Positions 1 to 8,622 of a stretch of DNA of 55,919 nt are shown piece after piece (position 1 is the first letter of the stretch; each line of letters opens with the position of its first letter). Both the position numbers and the translations under genes were made by a program. The notes beneath the pieces are model-generated. The model saw only the letters and a program-made list of their open reading frames with translations. It was not told where the DNA came from and did no database searches. The DNA comes from Aestuariivita boseongensis (GTDB lineage: Bacteria > Pseudomonadota > Alphaproteobacteria > Rhodobacterales > Rhodobacteraceae): assembly GCF_001262635.1 (NCBI RefSeq), contig NZ_JXYH01000025.1, positions 1 to 55,919 on the forward strand, given 5' to 3'.

Positions 1-350
1 ACCACATTGACGGACGTGACCAAGCGAAGAAAATTCAAATATATAAATGTCTTATGCAGAGTCTGAGATGTTCCTGTTAAGTTTCGCGCGCTTCCGATAG
101 TCGCGTTCTGCGAGAGGTAGAATGCAGCGCATCCCACAAGACCCTTGCGCTCCCGACAACGATCAGCGAACTGCGGTTGCGCAGTTCGCCGAGCACAGGA
201 GACACCTCAGGCCTGTGCCCTGACCTGGATCGACCCACGCGTTTATCTTTGGCAGCCGACCAGGCTGGAGGACCACGCGTTGCGCGAGCGACGGCGGGCG
301 ATGTGCGGGGTTCAGGCGACGCATTTGGTTTCGCGCTTTTCGCTTGATGG
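1..350. other. Stretch without a recognisable gene
   Basis: No reading frame here looks like a known protein. The short open frames on both strands are arginine-rich and low in information, as expected of GC-rich non-coding DNA. The first 60 bases are notably AT-rich. The only distinct structure is a perfect hairpin at 166-189. The stretch may be the 3' flank of a gene outside the window, or decayed DNA. Confidence 0.5.
166..189. repeat. Perfect 10-bp stem hairpin with a GTTG loop
   Basis: GCGAACTGCG at 166-175 and CGCAGTTCGC at 180-189 are exact reverse complements separated by GTTG. No T-run follows on either strand, so it is not a standard intrinsic terminator. It lies downstream of the reverse-strand DMT transporter gene that ends at 351. 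It could be a 3'-end stabilising hairpin or a remnant of an element end. Confidence 0.6.
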
Positions 351-1268
351 TCAAAGGCTCGGCCGCTGACCGCTTTTCCTTTCGCGATAGGCAATCAGCA
401 ACCCGGATGAGAAGATCACCGCGCCGCCGATCCAAGTGTAGATGTCCGGTATCTCGGAGAAAACCAGCATACCGATTAGGGCGGTCCAGATCAGTTTCAG
501 GAAATCGAACGGCATCAGGGCGGTCGGGTCGGTTTCCTTGAACGCCTGGCTTAATGACACCTGAGCCAGCGATCCGCACAGCCCGATCAGTGCCATCCAT
601 GCCAAATTCTCCCACGATACCGGTTGCCAGACCCAGATCGCGGGGCCGATGGAAAAGAGGCACAGGAAGATGCCCATATAGGCGACGATGGTGATGCTGG
701 AATCGGTCCGCGACAGGATCTTGATCTGCATCATCGCAACGGCCCAGAGCAGGGCGGATCCCGTGACCAGAAGCGCGCCGGTATCGAGTGGGATGATCCC
801 GGGCCGCAGGATGATCAGCATGCCCGCAAAGCCAAACGCGATCGCCAGCCAGCGGTAAATTTGAAACCTCTCACCAAGGAACAGAACGCTCAGAACCGCC
901 ATGAACACGGGCGCTGTGAAGCTGAGGGCCGTGACAGTGGCCAGCGGTGTCAGGCTGAGCGCGGTGAAAAACAAAAACATCGCGAGGATGTTGATGATGC
1001 CGCGCGCGGCGTGCAGGCCGAGGCGGGTGGTGCGCAGCATCGCGAACCGCGACCGGATCAGCAGCGGCATCAGAACAGCCAGGCCAAAGACGTTGCGGAA
1101 AAAGGCAACCTGAACCGGCGGCAGCTCTTGCGAGACAAAACGGACAAGAGCGTGCATCACCGAAAAGGCGATGGTGGAAAAGCACATCAGTTGAATGCCG
1201 CGCAGCGTGGGTGATTGCTGACGCCAGCGCGCAAAAAGGCCGGCTGTCGTCAGGGGGTCGCGGGGCAC
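351..1268 (-). CDS. DMT-superfamily (EamA-type) membrane transporter
   Basis: The product is a hydrophobic protein of about 305 residues with about ten predicted membrane helices arranged as two EamA repeats, typical of drug/metabolite exporters of the inner membrane. Visible segments include an early helix around FSVMHALVRF, several glycine/alanine-rich helices, and a positively charged tail (AYRERKSGQR). The frame is open up to 1400, but that N-terminal extension is not membrane-like. A GTG at 1268 (reading VPRDPLTT) gives the usual family length and is preferred; the start remains uncertain. The gene is divergent from the TRAP operon at 1494. The substrate cannot be read from the sequence. 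Confidence 0.8.
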   Translation of the reverse strand: MPRDPLTTAGLFARWRQQSPTLRGIQLMCFSTIAFSVMHALVRFVSQELPPVQVAFFRNVFGLAVLMPLLIRSRFAMLRTTRLGLHAARGIINILAMFLFFTALSLTPLATVTALSFTAPVFMAVLSVLFLGERFQIYRWLAIAFGFAGMLIILRPGIIPLDTGALLVTGSALLWAVAMMQIKILSRTDSSITIVAYMGIFLCLFSIGPAIWVWQPVSWENLAWMALIGLCGSLAQVSLSQAFKETDPTALMPFDFLKLIWTALIGMLVFSEIPDIYTWIGGAVIFSSGLLIAYRERKSGQRPSL

Positions 1269-1402
1269 AGTGATGCCGTTTCTGCGCAAGGATTGACACG
1301 GGTCGCCCCTGAGCGGGTTCGATGCCGCGGCAAAGCAATCCGAGGTTGAATGGCAGGCGAAATGCCCAGCAACTTGAGCCTCCTGGTGTTGACAAAACAA
1401 AA

Positions 1403-1422
1403 AACCAAACGATTGTTAGGTT
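1403..1422. promoter_or_regulatory. Putative TetR-type operator upstream of the first TRAP operon
   Basis: AACCAAACGATTGTTAGGTT matches its own reverse complement at 8 of 10 base pairs. It lies about 70 bp upstream of the dctP-like start at 1494. Nearly the same sequence occurs at 19601-19620 before the second TRAP operon and at 16117-16134 before the P450 operon. This makes it a candidate shared operator. The TetR gene at 9352-10029 is the nearest candidate regulator; that link is inference. Confidence 0.55.
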
Positions 1423-1493
1423 AAGGGGTGTAGCTGCTGCGGCGCAGACTGTCGAGTGTGCCATCCCGCTGAGCGTTTTTTAGGGAGGAAAAC

Positions 1494-2525
1494 ATGTTCA
1501 AATCTGCTGCGCGTTTTGCTGGCGCTGCCGTTCTGTCCTTGCTGGCATTTCAGGCAACCGCCGAAGAATATCCTGATGTGACCTTGCGCATGGCGCATCC
1601 GCTGCCGGAAAGCTGGCCTGCCGTTCAATGGGACAAGTGGTGGGCCGAAGAGGTCACGCGCCGGTCGGACGGCAAGATCAAGATCGAGATTTTCTGGTCT
1701 GGCCAATTGGGTGGTCTGTTGGAGATCAAAAACCTTGTGTCCTCTGGTGCGGTCGATCTGGGTGTGTTCGCGCAAGCTGTGCACGCCTCAGAAATGCCGA
1801 TGACGTCGATCGCAGCGGGTCTTCTGAACCGGGTGTCGGCTGATGCGCCTACAGCACAAAAGCTGGCCGGTGAGGTCTATGGCGCGGAATCGACCCAAGC
1901 TGAGCTGGCCGAGCTGAACCTGCAGCCGATCAAATGGACCGTCACATCGCCCTATCGTCTGACCTGCAACAAGCCGATCAACCAGATGTCGGATCTGGAA
2001 GGTCTGCGCGTGCGTGCGGTTGGCGGGGCCTATGTTCCGATCTGGATGGAAGCCTATGGCATGGTGCCCACACGTGTGCAGGCGCCGGAAATCCGCGAAG
2101 GTCTGCAGCGCGGGACGCTGGATTGCAACTTTGGCCCCATCGAATGGGTGCCGTTCTTTTCACTGCAATCGGTGGCGCCCTATATCTCGGACATCAACAC
2201 GGGCACGTTCACCACGTTCCAGCTTTATGCTCCGCAAGATCGCTGGAACAGCTGGCCGGAAAGCGTGCGTAGCCTGATGACCGAAGTGGCGCAGGAGGCG
2301 ATGATGAAAGACCTCGAATGGCTGGAAGGGGCCGAGGCCGAGGCCTATGCCACCTTTGAAGAGGCTGGCGGTCAGCGCATCGAACTGGCCGATATGGACG
2401 CCTTTGTCGCCAAATCGCCCGACATGATCGCGATCTGGGAAGAGCGGATGACAGCCGACGGCATGGGCGACGCGATCGCACCGATCGTGCCGATGCAGCG
2501 CGAAGCGGCCAAAAGCTTCGAGTAA
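1494..2525 (+). CDS. TRAP transporter solute-binding protein (DctP family)
   Basis: This 343-residue periplasmic protein captures an organic anion and delivers it to the TRAP permease. A Sec signal peptide is visible (residues 1-23, ending ATA before EEYPD). The mature part begins with the family-typical VTLRMAHPLPESWP and contains the GLRVRAVGG stretch near the middle, where DctP proteins carry the conserved ligand-binding arginine region. A strong ribosome-binding site, AGGGAGG, precedes the ATG. The stop codon overlaps the next ATG (TAATG), so it is translationally coupled to dctQ. The ligand is not determinable. The CoA ligase that follows the operon suggests a carboxylate. Confidence 0.92.
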   Translation: MFKSAARFAGAAVLSLLAFQATAEEYPDVTLRMAHPLPESWPAVQWDKWWAEEVTRRSDGKIKIEIFWSGQLGGLLEIKNLVSSGAVDLGVFAQAVHASEMPMTSIAAGLLNRVSADAPTAQKLAGEVYGAESTQAELAELNLQPIKWTVTSPYRLTCNKPINQMSDLEGLRVRAVGGAYVPIWMEAYGMVPTRVQAPEIREGLQRGTLDCNFGPIEWVPFFSLQSVAPYISDINTGTFTTFQLYAPQDRWNSWPESVRSLMTEVAQEAMMKDLEWLEGAEAEAYATFEEAGGQRIELADMDAFVAKSPDMIAIWEERMTADGMGDAIAPIVPMQREAAKSFE

Positions 2526-3070
2526 TGGCTGACGCCGAAAAAAACGCCGCGGGGGGGCATCACGCCGATGCCTCCCCCAATGCCTTGGGGGCTGGAGCGA
2601 CATTGGCTGAACGTGTGGCAATTTCGATTTGCGCCGCGGTTCTGTTCGTCGTGATGATTGTGGGCGCGGCCGACATCATATCGGGTGAGATCTTTGGCAC
2701 GTTCTTACCCTTCAAGGTCGATATGTCCGGAACCTTGGCTGCGGCTGCCATTTTCCTCGCCTGGCCTTTGGTGCAGCGCAGGCGCGATCATATCGGCGTT
2801 GATCTGTTTCTGCCGTTCCTGCCGCGCAGCCTGCGCTTGCTGGGCTGGTGGCTCAGCCAGGCAGCGGGGCTGTTGGTCTTTGGACTGATCGCCTATGGAA
2901 CGGCGCAGCTGGCCATCGACAGCGTTGAGATCTGGGAAGTGTCTGCGGCGACGCTGGGCTATCCGATCTGGCCTGCGAAAGTGGCCTGCGCCCTCGGGGC
3001 TGCGCTGACCATCATGGTCTTTGTGCTGCAATGTCTGAAGGGACCGAAAGAGGACGCATCCACCAAATGA
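2525..3070 (+). CDS. TRAP transporter small permease (DctQ family)
   Basis: This 181-residue membrane protein is the small subunit of the first TRAP system. After a charged cytoplasmic N-terminus of about 30 residues it shows four hydrophobic helices, starting with VAISICAAVLFVVMIVGAADII. A family-like segment, AIFLAWPLVQRRRDHIGVDLF, lies between helices 2 and 3. The ATG overlaps the dctP stop codon, and its own TGA overlaps the dctM ATG at 3067, so the three genes form a tightly coupled operon. DctQ subunits assemble with DctM in the inner membrane and are needed for sodium-driven uptake. Confidence 0.9.
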   Translation: MADAEKNAAGGHHADASPNALGAGATLAERVAISICAAVLFVVMIVGAADIISGEIFGTFLPFKVDMSGTLAAAAIFLAWPLVQRRRDHIGVDLFLPFLPRSLRLLGWWLSQAAGLLVFGLIAYGTAQLAIDSVEIWEVSAATLGYPIWPAKVACALGAALTIMVFVLQCLKGPKEDASTK

Positions 3071-4374
3071 GCGGTCTGGAACAAGGCGGTGTCGCCTTTG
3101 CCTGTCTGTTGCTGCTTTTGGCCGTCGGCGTGCCGGTGGGCTTTGCCCTGGCCAGTGTGGCCGCGATTGGCCTTTACCTGAGCGTTGGCGCGTCTTTCGT
3201 TCTGACAACCTTCAAGACCACGCCCTATACTTTGGCCAGCGATTACACCTTTGTCGTGGTGCCGATGTTCGTGCTGATGGGGGCGATTGCCGGGCGCGCG
3301 GGGATCATTGGCGATCTTTATTTCGCGGCGCAAGCCGTGCTGAGCCGGGTGCGCGGCAGCCTGTTCATGGCCACGATCATGGCGCAGGCGGGGTTTGCGG
3401 CGGCCTCGGGCTCGACCGTGGTGGCGTCGGGTGTTTTCACGCGCATGGCGCTGCCCGAGATGTTGAAGTTCCGCTATGATCCCGGTGTCTCCGCCGGCTG
3501 CATCGCGGCGGCGGGCACGCTGGCGGGGCTGATCCCGCCCTCCATCGCGATGGTGCTTTACGCGCTTTTGACGGGCGAGCCGGTGGGCGCGCTGCTGATC
3601 GCGGGCATCCTTCCCGGGGTGTTGACGGCCGGGGCCTATATGTTTGGCATCCGCCTGTTCCTGATCGTGCGGCCCGAATGGGCGCCGGAGGTGAAAGAGA
3701 CGATCACCTGGCCCATGCGTTTCCGCGCCCTGTCCAAGGTGTGGAGCGTTCTGCTCCTGATGATCCTTGTGATGGGGGGCATTTATTCGGGGCTCTTCCC
3801 ACCTTCGGCGGCGGGCGCAGTAGGTGCTGCGGGTGCACTGTTCATCGCGCTGTCGATGCGCCGGATCGGAGGAAACCAGATCTGGGAGGCACTGCTCGAA
3901 TCCGCGCGGATCACGGCGATGATTTTCCTGATTGTCATTGGCGGTCTGGTCTTCTCGCGCTTTTTGCTGATCAGCGGGTTCATTGGCGATATCCGCGCCT
4001 TTGTCACCGCGACCGAGCTTGGCGTGGCCGGGTTTCTGGCGATGACGGTGGTGTTGTTCCTGCTGCTGGGGATGTTCCTTGATTCCGTCTCGCTTCTGGT
4101 GATCGCGGTGCCGTTTCTCTATCCGATCAGCCAGACGCTGGGCATTGATCCGATCTGGTTTGCGGTGATCATCGTCAAGCTGATCGAGATTGCGGCGATC
4201 TCACCCCCTGTGGGGCTGAACCTTTATGCGGTGTTGGCCTCGGCCGATGGGCGGGTGAAGACGGGTCAGCTTTTCAAAGGGGTGCTGCCGTTTCTGGCCA
4301 TCGAAATGGTGGTGCTGGCGCTTTTGCTGGCCTTCCCTGCGATTGCGACCTTCCTGCCTGCCACAATGGGGTAA
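3067..4374 (+). CDS. TRAP transporter large permease (DctM family)
   Basis: The main membrane channel subunit of the first TRAP system has about 435 residues and about 12 hydrophobic segments. Typical DctM stretches are visible: FVVVPMFVLMGAIAGRAG near the N-terminus, AGTLAGLIPPSIAMVLYALLTGEPVGALLIAGILPG in pieces, and EIAAISPPVGLNLYAV near the end. The frame is open from an ATG at 3031. The ATG at 3067 makes a standard ATGA overlap with the dctQ stop and gives the usual family length, so it is preferred. The gene ends 3 bp before the acyl-CoA ligase at 4378, which is probably cotranscribed. Confidence 0.92.
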   Translation: MSGLEQGGVAFACLLLLLAVGVPVGFALASVAAIGLYLSVGASFVLTTFKTTPYTLASDYTFVVVPMFVLMGAIAGRAGIIGDLYFAAQAVLSRVRGSLFMATIMAQAGFAAASGSTVVASGVFTRMALPEMLKFRYDPGVSAGCIAAAGTLAGLIPPSIAMVLYALLTGEPVGALLIAGILPGVLTAGAYMFGIRLFLIVRPEWAPEVKETITWPMRFRALSKVWSVLLLMILVMGGIYSGLFPPSAAGAVGAAGALFIALSMRRIGGNQIWEALLESARITAMIFLIVIGGLVFSRFLLISGFIGDIRAFVTATELGVAGFLAMTVVLFLLLGMFLDSVSLLVIAVPFLYPISQTLGIDPIWFAVIIVKLIEIAAISPPVGLNLYAVLASADGRVKTGQLFKGVLPFLAIEMVVLALLLAFPAIATFLPATMG

Positions 4375-4377
4375 GCC

Positions 4378-5910
4378 ATGCGCCTGATTGACTTTTTCGA
4401 CCGATCCGCCGCCCTGACGCCCGAGGCGGTGTTCGTCAAACACGGCGATGTCAGCCGCAGCTATGCGCAAAGTCAGGCGGCCACCGATCGCATCGCGGCC
4501 GCGTTGATCCGCGACGGGTTTGGCCCCGGCACGCGCGTGGGTGTCTACATGCCCAATGACTGGCGCGGGCTGGAGGCGATGTTCGGCTTCTGGCGCGCGG
4601 GCTGCGTGATGGTTCCCGTGAACGCGCGCAATGCGGTGACGCAGAATGCGCAGATCCTGGCGGATGCGGGGGCCGAGGTGGTGTTCTATCACTCAAGTTT
4701 CGCGCGGGAATTGGACGAGGTGCGCGCCGCTTGCCCCAAGGTGACGCTGACCATCTGCATCGATGACGGGATGGCGGACTGGATGGCCCCCGACGGCACG
4801 CAGGCGCCGCATATCGCGCAGGCGCCTGACGATCTGTGGACGCTATATTCCACCTCTGGCACCACCGGGAAATCCAAGGGGGTGCGGCACACGCATCTGA
4901 GCAACATGGTCGCCTGCATGGATATGCTGCACGCCCTGCAGGTGCATGGGGCGGTCAATCATCTGGTCGTGGCCCCGATGACCCATTTCGCGGGGTCATT
5001 TATCTTTGCGCTGACGGTGACGGGCGGCACGCATATTCTGCTGGACAGTGTTGAGCCGGAGGCGATCCTGGCCGCGATTGAGGCGGAGCGCGCGCAGATC
5101 CTGTTTCTGCCGCCCACGATCATCTATCGGATGTTGTCCTCGCCCGATTTGGGGCAGCATGACTATTCCAGCCTGCACCGCTTTGCCTATGGCGCAGCCC
5201 CGATGGCGCCGCAGAAGCTGCGCGAGGCGATCGCTGCCTTCGGCCCGTTGATGACCAATTTCTTTGGCCAGGCCGAGGGGATTGGCCCGATCTGTTTCCT
5301 TTCGCCCGAGGATCATCGCCCCGATGCGGGCGGTGTGTGGGAGGATCGGCTGATGTCCATCGGCAAGCCGTCGATCCTGCGGCAGGTGGCGATTGTGGAT
5401 GACGACGGCCAACCCCAGCCGCCCGGCACGCGGGGCGAGGTGGCGGTGCGCAGTTGGGGCGTGACGCAGGGCTATGAGAACAATCCGCAAGCCACGGCCG
5501 AGGCGTTCAAGAACGGCTGGTACCTGACCGGCGATATAGGCGTGGCGGATGCCGAGGGTTATGTCACGCTGGTCGATCGCAAGAAGGACATGATCGTGTC
5601 GGGCGGGTTCAACATCTATCCGGCGGAGGTGGAGCGGGAGCTGCTGTCGCACCCGGATGTGCAGGAGGCCGCCGTGATCGGTGTGCCGGACCCTGATTGG
5701 GGGGAGGCGGTCAAGGCCTTGGTCGAGCTGCGCGCAGGGGGAGCGGTGTCAGAGGCGGAGCTGATTGCGCTGTGCAAAGACCGGCTGGGCAGCATGCGCG
5801 CGCCCAAATCGGTGGAGTTTCGCGATGAATTGCCCCGCAACGCGACCGGCAAGGTTCTCAAGCGTGAGATCCGCGCGCCGTTTTGGGAAGGCTACGACCG
5901 CGCGATCTGA
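4378..5910 (+). CDS. AMP-forming acyl-CoA ligase
   Basis: This 510-residue member of the ANL superfamily activates a carboxylic acid to the acyl-adenylate and then to the CoA thioester. The adenylation P-loop STSGTTGKSKG is at about residues 160-170. The YLTGDIG motif, the hinge region DRKKDMIVSGGFNIYP and the C-terminal catalytic lysine motif RNATGKVLKREIR are all intact. It begins 3 bp after the TRAP dctM stop, implying that the transporter imports the acid this enzyme activates. Its 3' end overlaps the convergent flavoprotein gene by 19 bp. The substrate is unknown; it is one of four different ligases in the region. Confidence 0.92.
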   Translation: MRLIDFFDRSAALTPEAVFVKHGDVSRSYAQSQAATDRIAAALIRDGFGPGTRVGVYMPNDWRGLEAMFGFWRAGCVMVPVNARNAVTQNAQILADAGAEVVFYHSSFARELDEVRAACPKVTLTICIDDGMADWMAPDGTQAPHIAQAPDDLWTLYSTSGTTGKSKGVRHTHLSNMVACMDMLHALQVHGAVNHLVVAPMTHFAGSFIFALTVTGGTHILLDSVEPEAILAAIEAERAQILFLPPTIIYRMLSSPDLGQHDYSSLHRFAYGAAPMAPQKLREAIAAFGPLMTNFFGQAEGIGPICFLSPEDHRPDAGGVWEDRLMSIGKPSILRQVAIVDDDGQPQPPGTRGEVAVRSWGVTQGYENNPQATAEAFKNGWYLTGDIGVADAEGYVTLVDRKKDMIVSGGFNIYPAEVERELLSHPDVQEAAVIGVPDPDWGEAVKALVELRAGGAVSEAELIALCKDRLGSMRAPKSVEFRDELPRNATGKVLKREIRAPFWEGYDRAI

Positions 5911-6827
5911 CGGGCCGTCTGGTACTGCCGGGCCAGATCGTCAATCAGATCGGCGGCGGGCCGGATACCCGTCACTTGGCCCACACCGTGGCCCATGCTC
6001 CAGACCGTTTTCCACGAGGCCAAGTCCAGCGCGCCGTGATGAAGCGCCTGGCCTTTCTCGTCGATAATCCCTTCGGCGATCAGGCTGTCGCGTGCGAAAT
6101 TGGCCGGGATGCCGGTGACCAGATCAGAGAGCATGATGCCGTCTGCGTCCGTCGTGGTGACCATGTCCTTGTGCCCCGGCTGGGCGAGGCTTTCTTCCGT
6201 TGCGATAAAAGGCGTTCCGGCATAGCCCAGATCGGCGTCCAGAACCTCGACCGCGTGCAGCGCGCGGCCTGTGCCGATGGCTCCCGCAACGGCGATGGGG
6301 CCGTCAAAGAACTCGCGCACCGCGGCGACAAAGGCAAATGGGTTGAGCCAACCGGTGTTTCCACCCGCGCCCGCGGTCAGCAGCACCAGCCCATCCGCGC
6401 CCGCGGCCACGGCCTTGCGCGCGTGGCGCAAGCTGGCAACATCGGAAAAGACCAGCCCGCCATAGTCATGCACCGGCCCCGTGACCGCATCGGGCGCACC
6501 GACCGAGGCCACCACCAAAGGGGCCTGCGCGCGCACGGTGGCGGCCAGATCATGTTCCAGCCGTGCGTTCGAATGATGCACGATCAGGTTGACGCCCCAG
6601 GGGGCGGCGCCGTCGGCTCCTTCTGCAATCTGCGCAAGCCACCGGTCCAGATCCTGCGGAGTGCGCGCGTTTACGGAAGGAAAAGCCGACAATGCTCCGG
6701 CGCGGGCGGAGGCGATGATCAGCTCAGGCCCCGAGATCAGAAACATCGGCGCCACAAAGAGCGGCAGGCGCAGCCGCGCCTTCAGATCTGCGCGCAGGGC
6801 GGGTCCGGTTCGATCCTCTGGCCACAT
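5892..6827 (-). CDS. Nitronate monooxygenase / 2-nitropropane dioxygenase-like flavoprotein
   Basis: This 311-residue TIM-barrel protein belongs to the NMO/FabK-like FMN family. The N-terminal LPLFVAPMFLISGPELIIASARAGALSAFPS matches the family start, and the phosphate-binding glycine-rich AGAGGNTGWLNPFAF and PIAVAGAIGTGRA stretches are present. A GGAGG site stands before the ATG. In catabolic clusters such proteins are often annotated nitronate monooxygenase, but many act as enoyl reductases or unknown oxidases, so the reaction is not assigned. It converges on, and overlaps by 19 bp, the acyl-CoA ligase. It is divergent from the second ligase, with the shared promoter region at 6828-7027. Confidence 0.85.
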   Translation of the reverse strand: MWPEDRTGPALRADLKARLRLPLFVAPMFLISGPELIIASARAGALSAFPSVNARTPQDLDRWLAQIAEGADGAAPWGVNLIVHHSNARLEHDLAATVRAQAPLVVASVGAPDAVTGPVHDYGGLVFSDVASLRHARKAVAAGADGLVLLTAGAGGNTGWLNPFAFVAAVREFFDGPIAVAGAIGTGRALHAVEVLDADLGYAGTPFIATEESLAQPGHKDMVTTTDADGIMLSDLVTGIPANFARDSLIAEGIIDEKGQALHHGALDLASWKTVWSMGHGVGQVTGIRPAADLIDDLARQYQTARQIARS

Positions 6828-6854
6828 GGTTTGTCCTCCGATCTGCCTTCAATA

Positions 6855-6878
6855 TTCTAACAATCAACTGTTTGGCAA
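6855..6878. promoter_or_regulatory. Degenerate copy of the region's operator motif
   Basis: On the reverse strand this divergent promoter region reads GCCAAAC, eight bases, then GTTAGAA. The half-sites resemble those at 1403-1422 (ACCAAAC and GTTAGGT), but the spacer is eight bases rather than four. It may be a weak or diverged operator between the flavoprotein and ligase genes, or coincidence. Confidence 0.25.
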
Positions 6879-7027
6879 CTGCGCAAAAATGCGCTAAGTT
6901 TTCAGGTGGGAGAGAGAGGCTTGTCACCGACGGTCGCGCGCATCCGGGCGCGGGGTGTCGGACGTGCCCAAAATGACGCTGACGCACCGATGCGCAGCGC
7001 ACTGACAGGATGGGGAAGACGCAATCC

Positions 7028-8587
7028 ATGACTGATCGACTGGACGACCCGCAGGTCTATTTGCCCGATCTTTTCGCTACGCATGCGCGCCACTATCCCG
7101 GCAAGGATGCCGTGATTTGTGGCGATCAGACGCGCAGCTGGGGCGATTTTGTCGGCAATATCAACCGCGTGGCCAATCACCTGATCGCGGCAGGCGTGCA
7201 GAAAGGCGACCGCGTTGCGGTGATGATGGGCAATTCAGTGGACATGCTGGAATGTCTGTTCGGAGTGGTGCGGGCGGGGGGCTGTGTCGTGCCCTTGTCG
7301 GGGCTTTTGACCGCGGAGCAGCTGGAAAGCCTGCTGAGCGATTGCGATGCGGTTGCCGCTTTTGTGTCGGCCGAGTTCGAAGAGCGGGTGGCGCCGCTGG
7401 CCGCCAAGCTGCCGGGGATCCGGACCTGGATCGCCCATGGGTTCCAGACTGACGGGTGGGGCAATGTCGCCGATATCTATGCGACATCGCCCGACACGAT
7501 GCCTGATATCCGCCACGCGCTGACGGATGCGTTCAACATCATCTATTCCTCGGGCACCACGGGGCTGCCCAAGGGGATCGTGCAGACCCACCGCGCGCGC
7601 CTGCATTGGGCGTTTTCCAACGCGGTGGAGATGAGCTTTTCGTCAGACAGCCGCGCGCTGACGACCACGCCGCTTTACTCGAACGGCACGTGGTTGATGA
7701 TGCTGCCCATTCTCTTTGCCGGGGGAACGCTGCATGTGATGCCCGCGTTTGATGCGGCCGCGTTCCTGAAGACGGTCGAGCGGGAAAAGATCACCCATAC
7801 CTTCATGGTCCCCGCGCAATACCTGATGGTGCTGGAGCGGCCCGAGCTGGATAGCACGGATTTAAGTTCCCTGCGCACGGTTCTGTCGGCCGGATCGCCC
7901 CTGCGCCGCGACACCAAACGCCAGATTATCGAGCGGATTTCACCGGGCTTGTTTGAACTTTATGGCTTTTCCGAGGGCTTCGCCTCTATGCTGAAGCCGC
8001 ATCAGCATGCGGAGAAATTCGACACCGTCGGCACCCCGGTTCTGGGGTTCGAGGTGCGCATTCTGGATGACGAGGGCAATGAATTGCCGCCCGGCGAACC
8101 GGGGGAGATCGCAGGGTACGGCGCGGGCATCATGTCGGAATACAACAAGCGCGATGCGCAAACGGCCGAGCTGATCTGGCGGGATGAGCGCGGGCGCACC
8201 TTCATCCGGTCCGGCGATGTCGGCGTGATGGATGAGGACGGGTTCCTCAAGATCGTGGACCGGAAAAAGGACATGATCATCTCGGGCGGGTTCAACGTGT
8301 TTCCCACGGATGTAGAGGCCATCGTCGGCCAGCATCCTGACGTTATGGATGTCACGGTCATCGGCGTGCCGCATCCGAAATGGGGCGAAAGCTGTCTGGC
8401 GCTGGTGATCCCGGCCTCCGGCGCGTCGCCTGATCCGGAGGCGATCAAGGCCTGGTCCAATGAACGTCTGGCGAAAACGCAGCGCCTTGTTGCCGTCGAA
8501 CTGCGTGAGGACTTCCCGCGCAACGCGCTGGGCAAGGTGATCAAGAAAGACCTTCGCGCCCCGTATTGGAAAGATGCTGCGACCTGA
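7028..8587 (+). CDS. AMP-forming acyl-CoA ligase
   Basis: This second ANL-family ligase has about 519 residues. It has the adenylation loop SSGTTGLPKGIVQTH, the acidic RSGDVGVMDEDG motif, the hinge VDRKKDMIISGGFNVFP and the catalytic-lysine tail RNALGKVIKKDLRAPYW. All key motifs are intact. An ATG at 7010 is also in frame but lacks a spaced ribosome-binding site. The ATG at 7028 is preceded by GGGGAAG and starts directly at MTDRLDD, so it is preferred. The gene is followed after 35 bp by a secreted-protein gene with its own strong ribosome-binding site, suggesting a two-gene unit. The substrate is unknown. Confidence 0.9.
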   Translation: MTDRLDDPQVYLPDLFATHARHYPGKDAVICGDQTRSWGDFVGNINRVANHLIAAGVQKGDRVAVMMGNSVDMLECLFGVVRAGGCVVPLSGLLTAEQLESLLSDCDAVAAFVSAEFEERVAPLAAKLPGIRTWIAHGFQTDGWGNVADIYATSPDTMPDIRHALTDAFNIIYSSGTTGLPKGIVQTHRARLHWAFSNAVEMSFSSDSRALTTTPLYSNGTWLMMLPILFAGGTLHVMPAFDAAAFLKTVEREKITHTFMVPAQYLMVLERPELDSTDLSSLRTVLSAGSPLRRDTKRQIIERISPGLFELYGFSEGFASMLKPHQHAEKFDTVGTPVLGFEVRILDDEGNELPPGEPGEIAGYGAGIMSEYNKRDAQTAELIWRDERGRTFIRSGDVGVMDEDGFLKIVDRKKDMIISGGFNVFPTDVEAIVGQHPDVMDVTVIGVPHPKWGESCLALVIPASGASPDPEAIKAWSNERLAKTQRLVAVELREDFPRNALGKVIKKDLRAPYWKDAAT

Positions 8588-8622
8588 GGGGGGTGGGGCG
8601 CCGCAGCGTATGGGAGGAAATT

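Noticed and set aside
624-1214. Long forward open frame opposite the DMT transporter
   Set aside because: Charged, low-complexity translation typical of the antisense of a membrane-protein gene; the reverse strand encodes clear hydrophobic helices.
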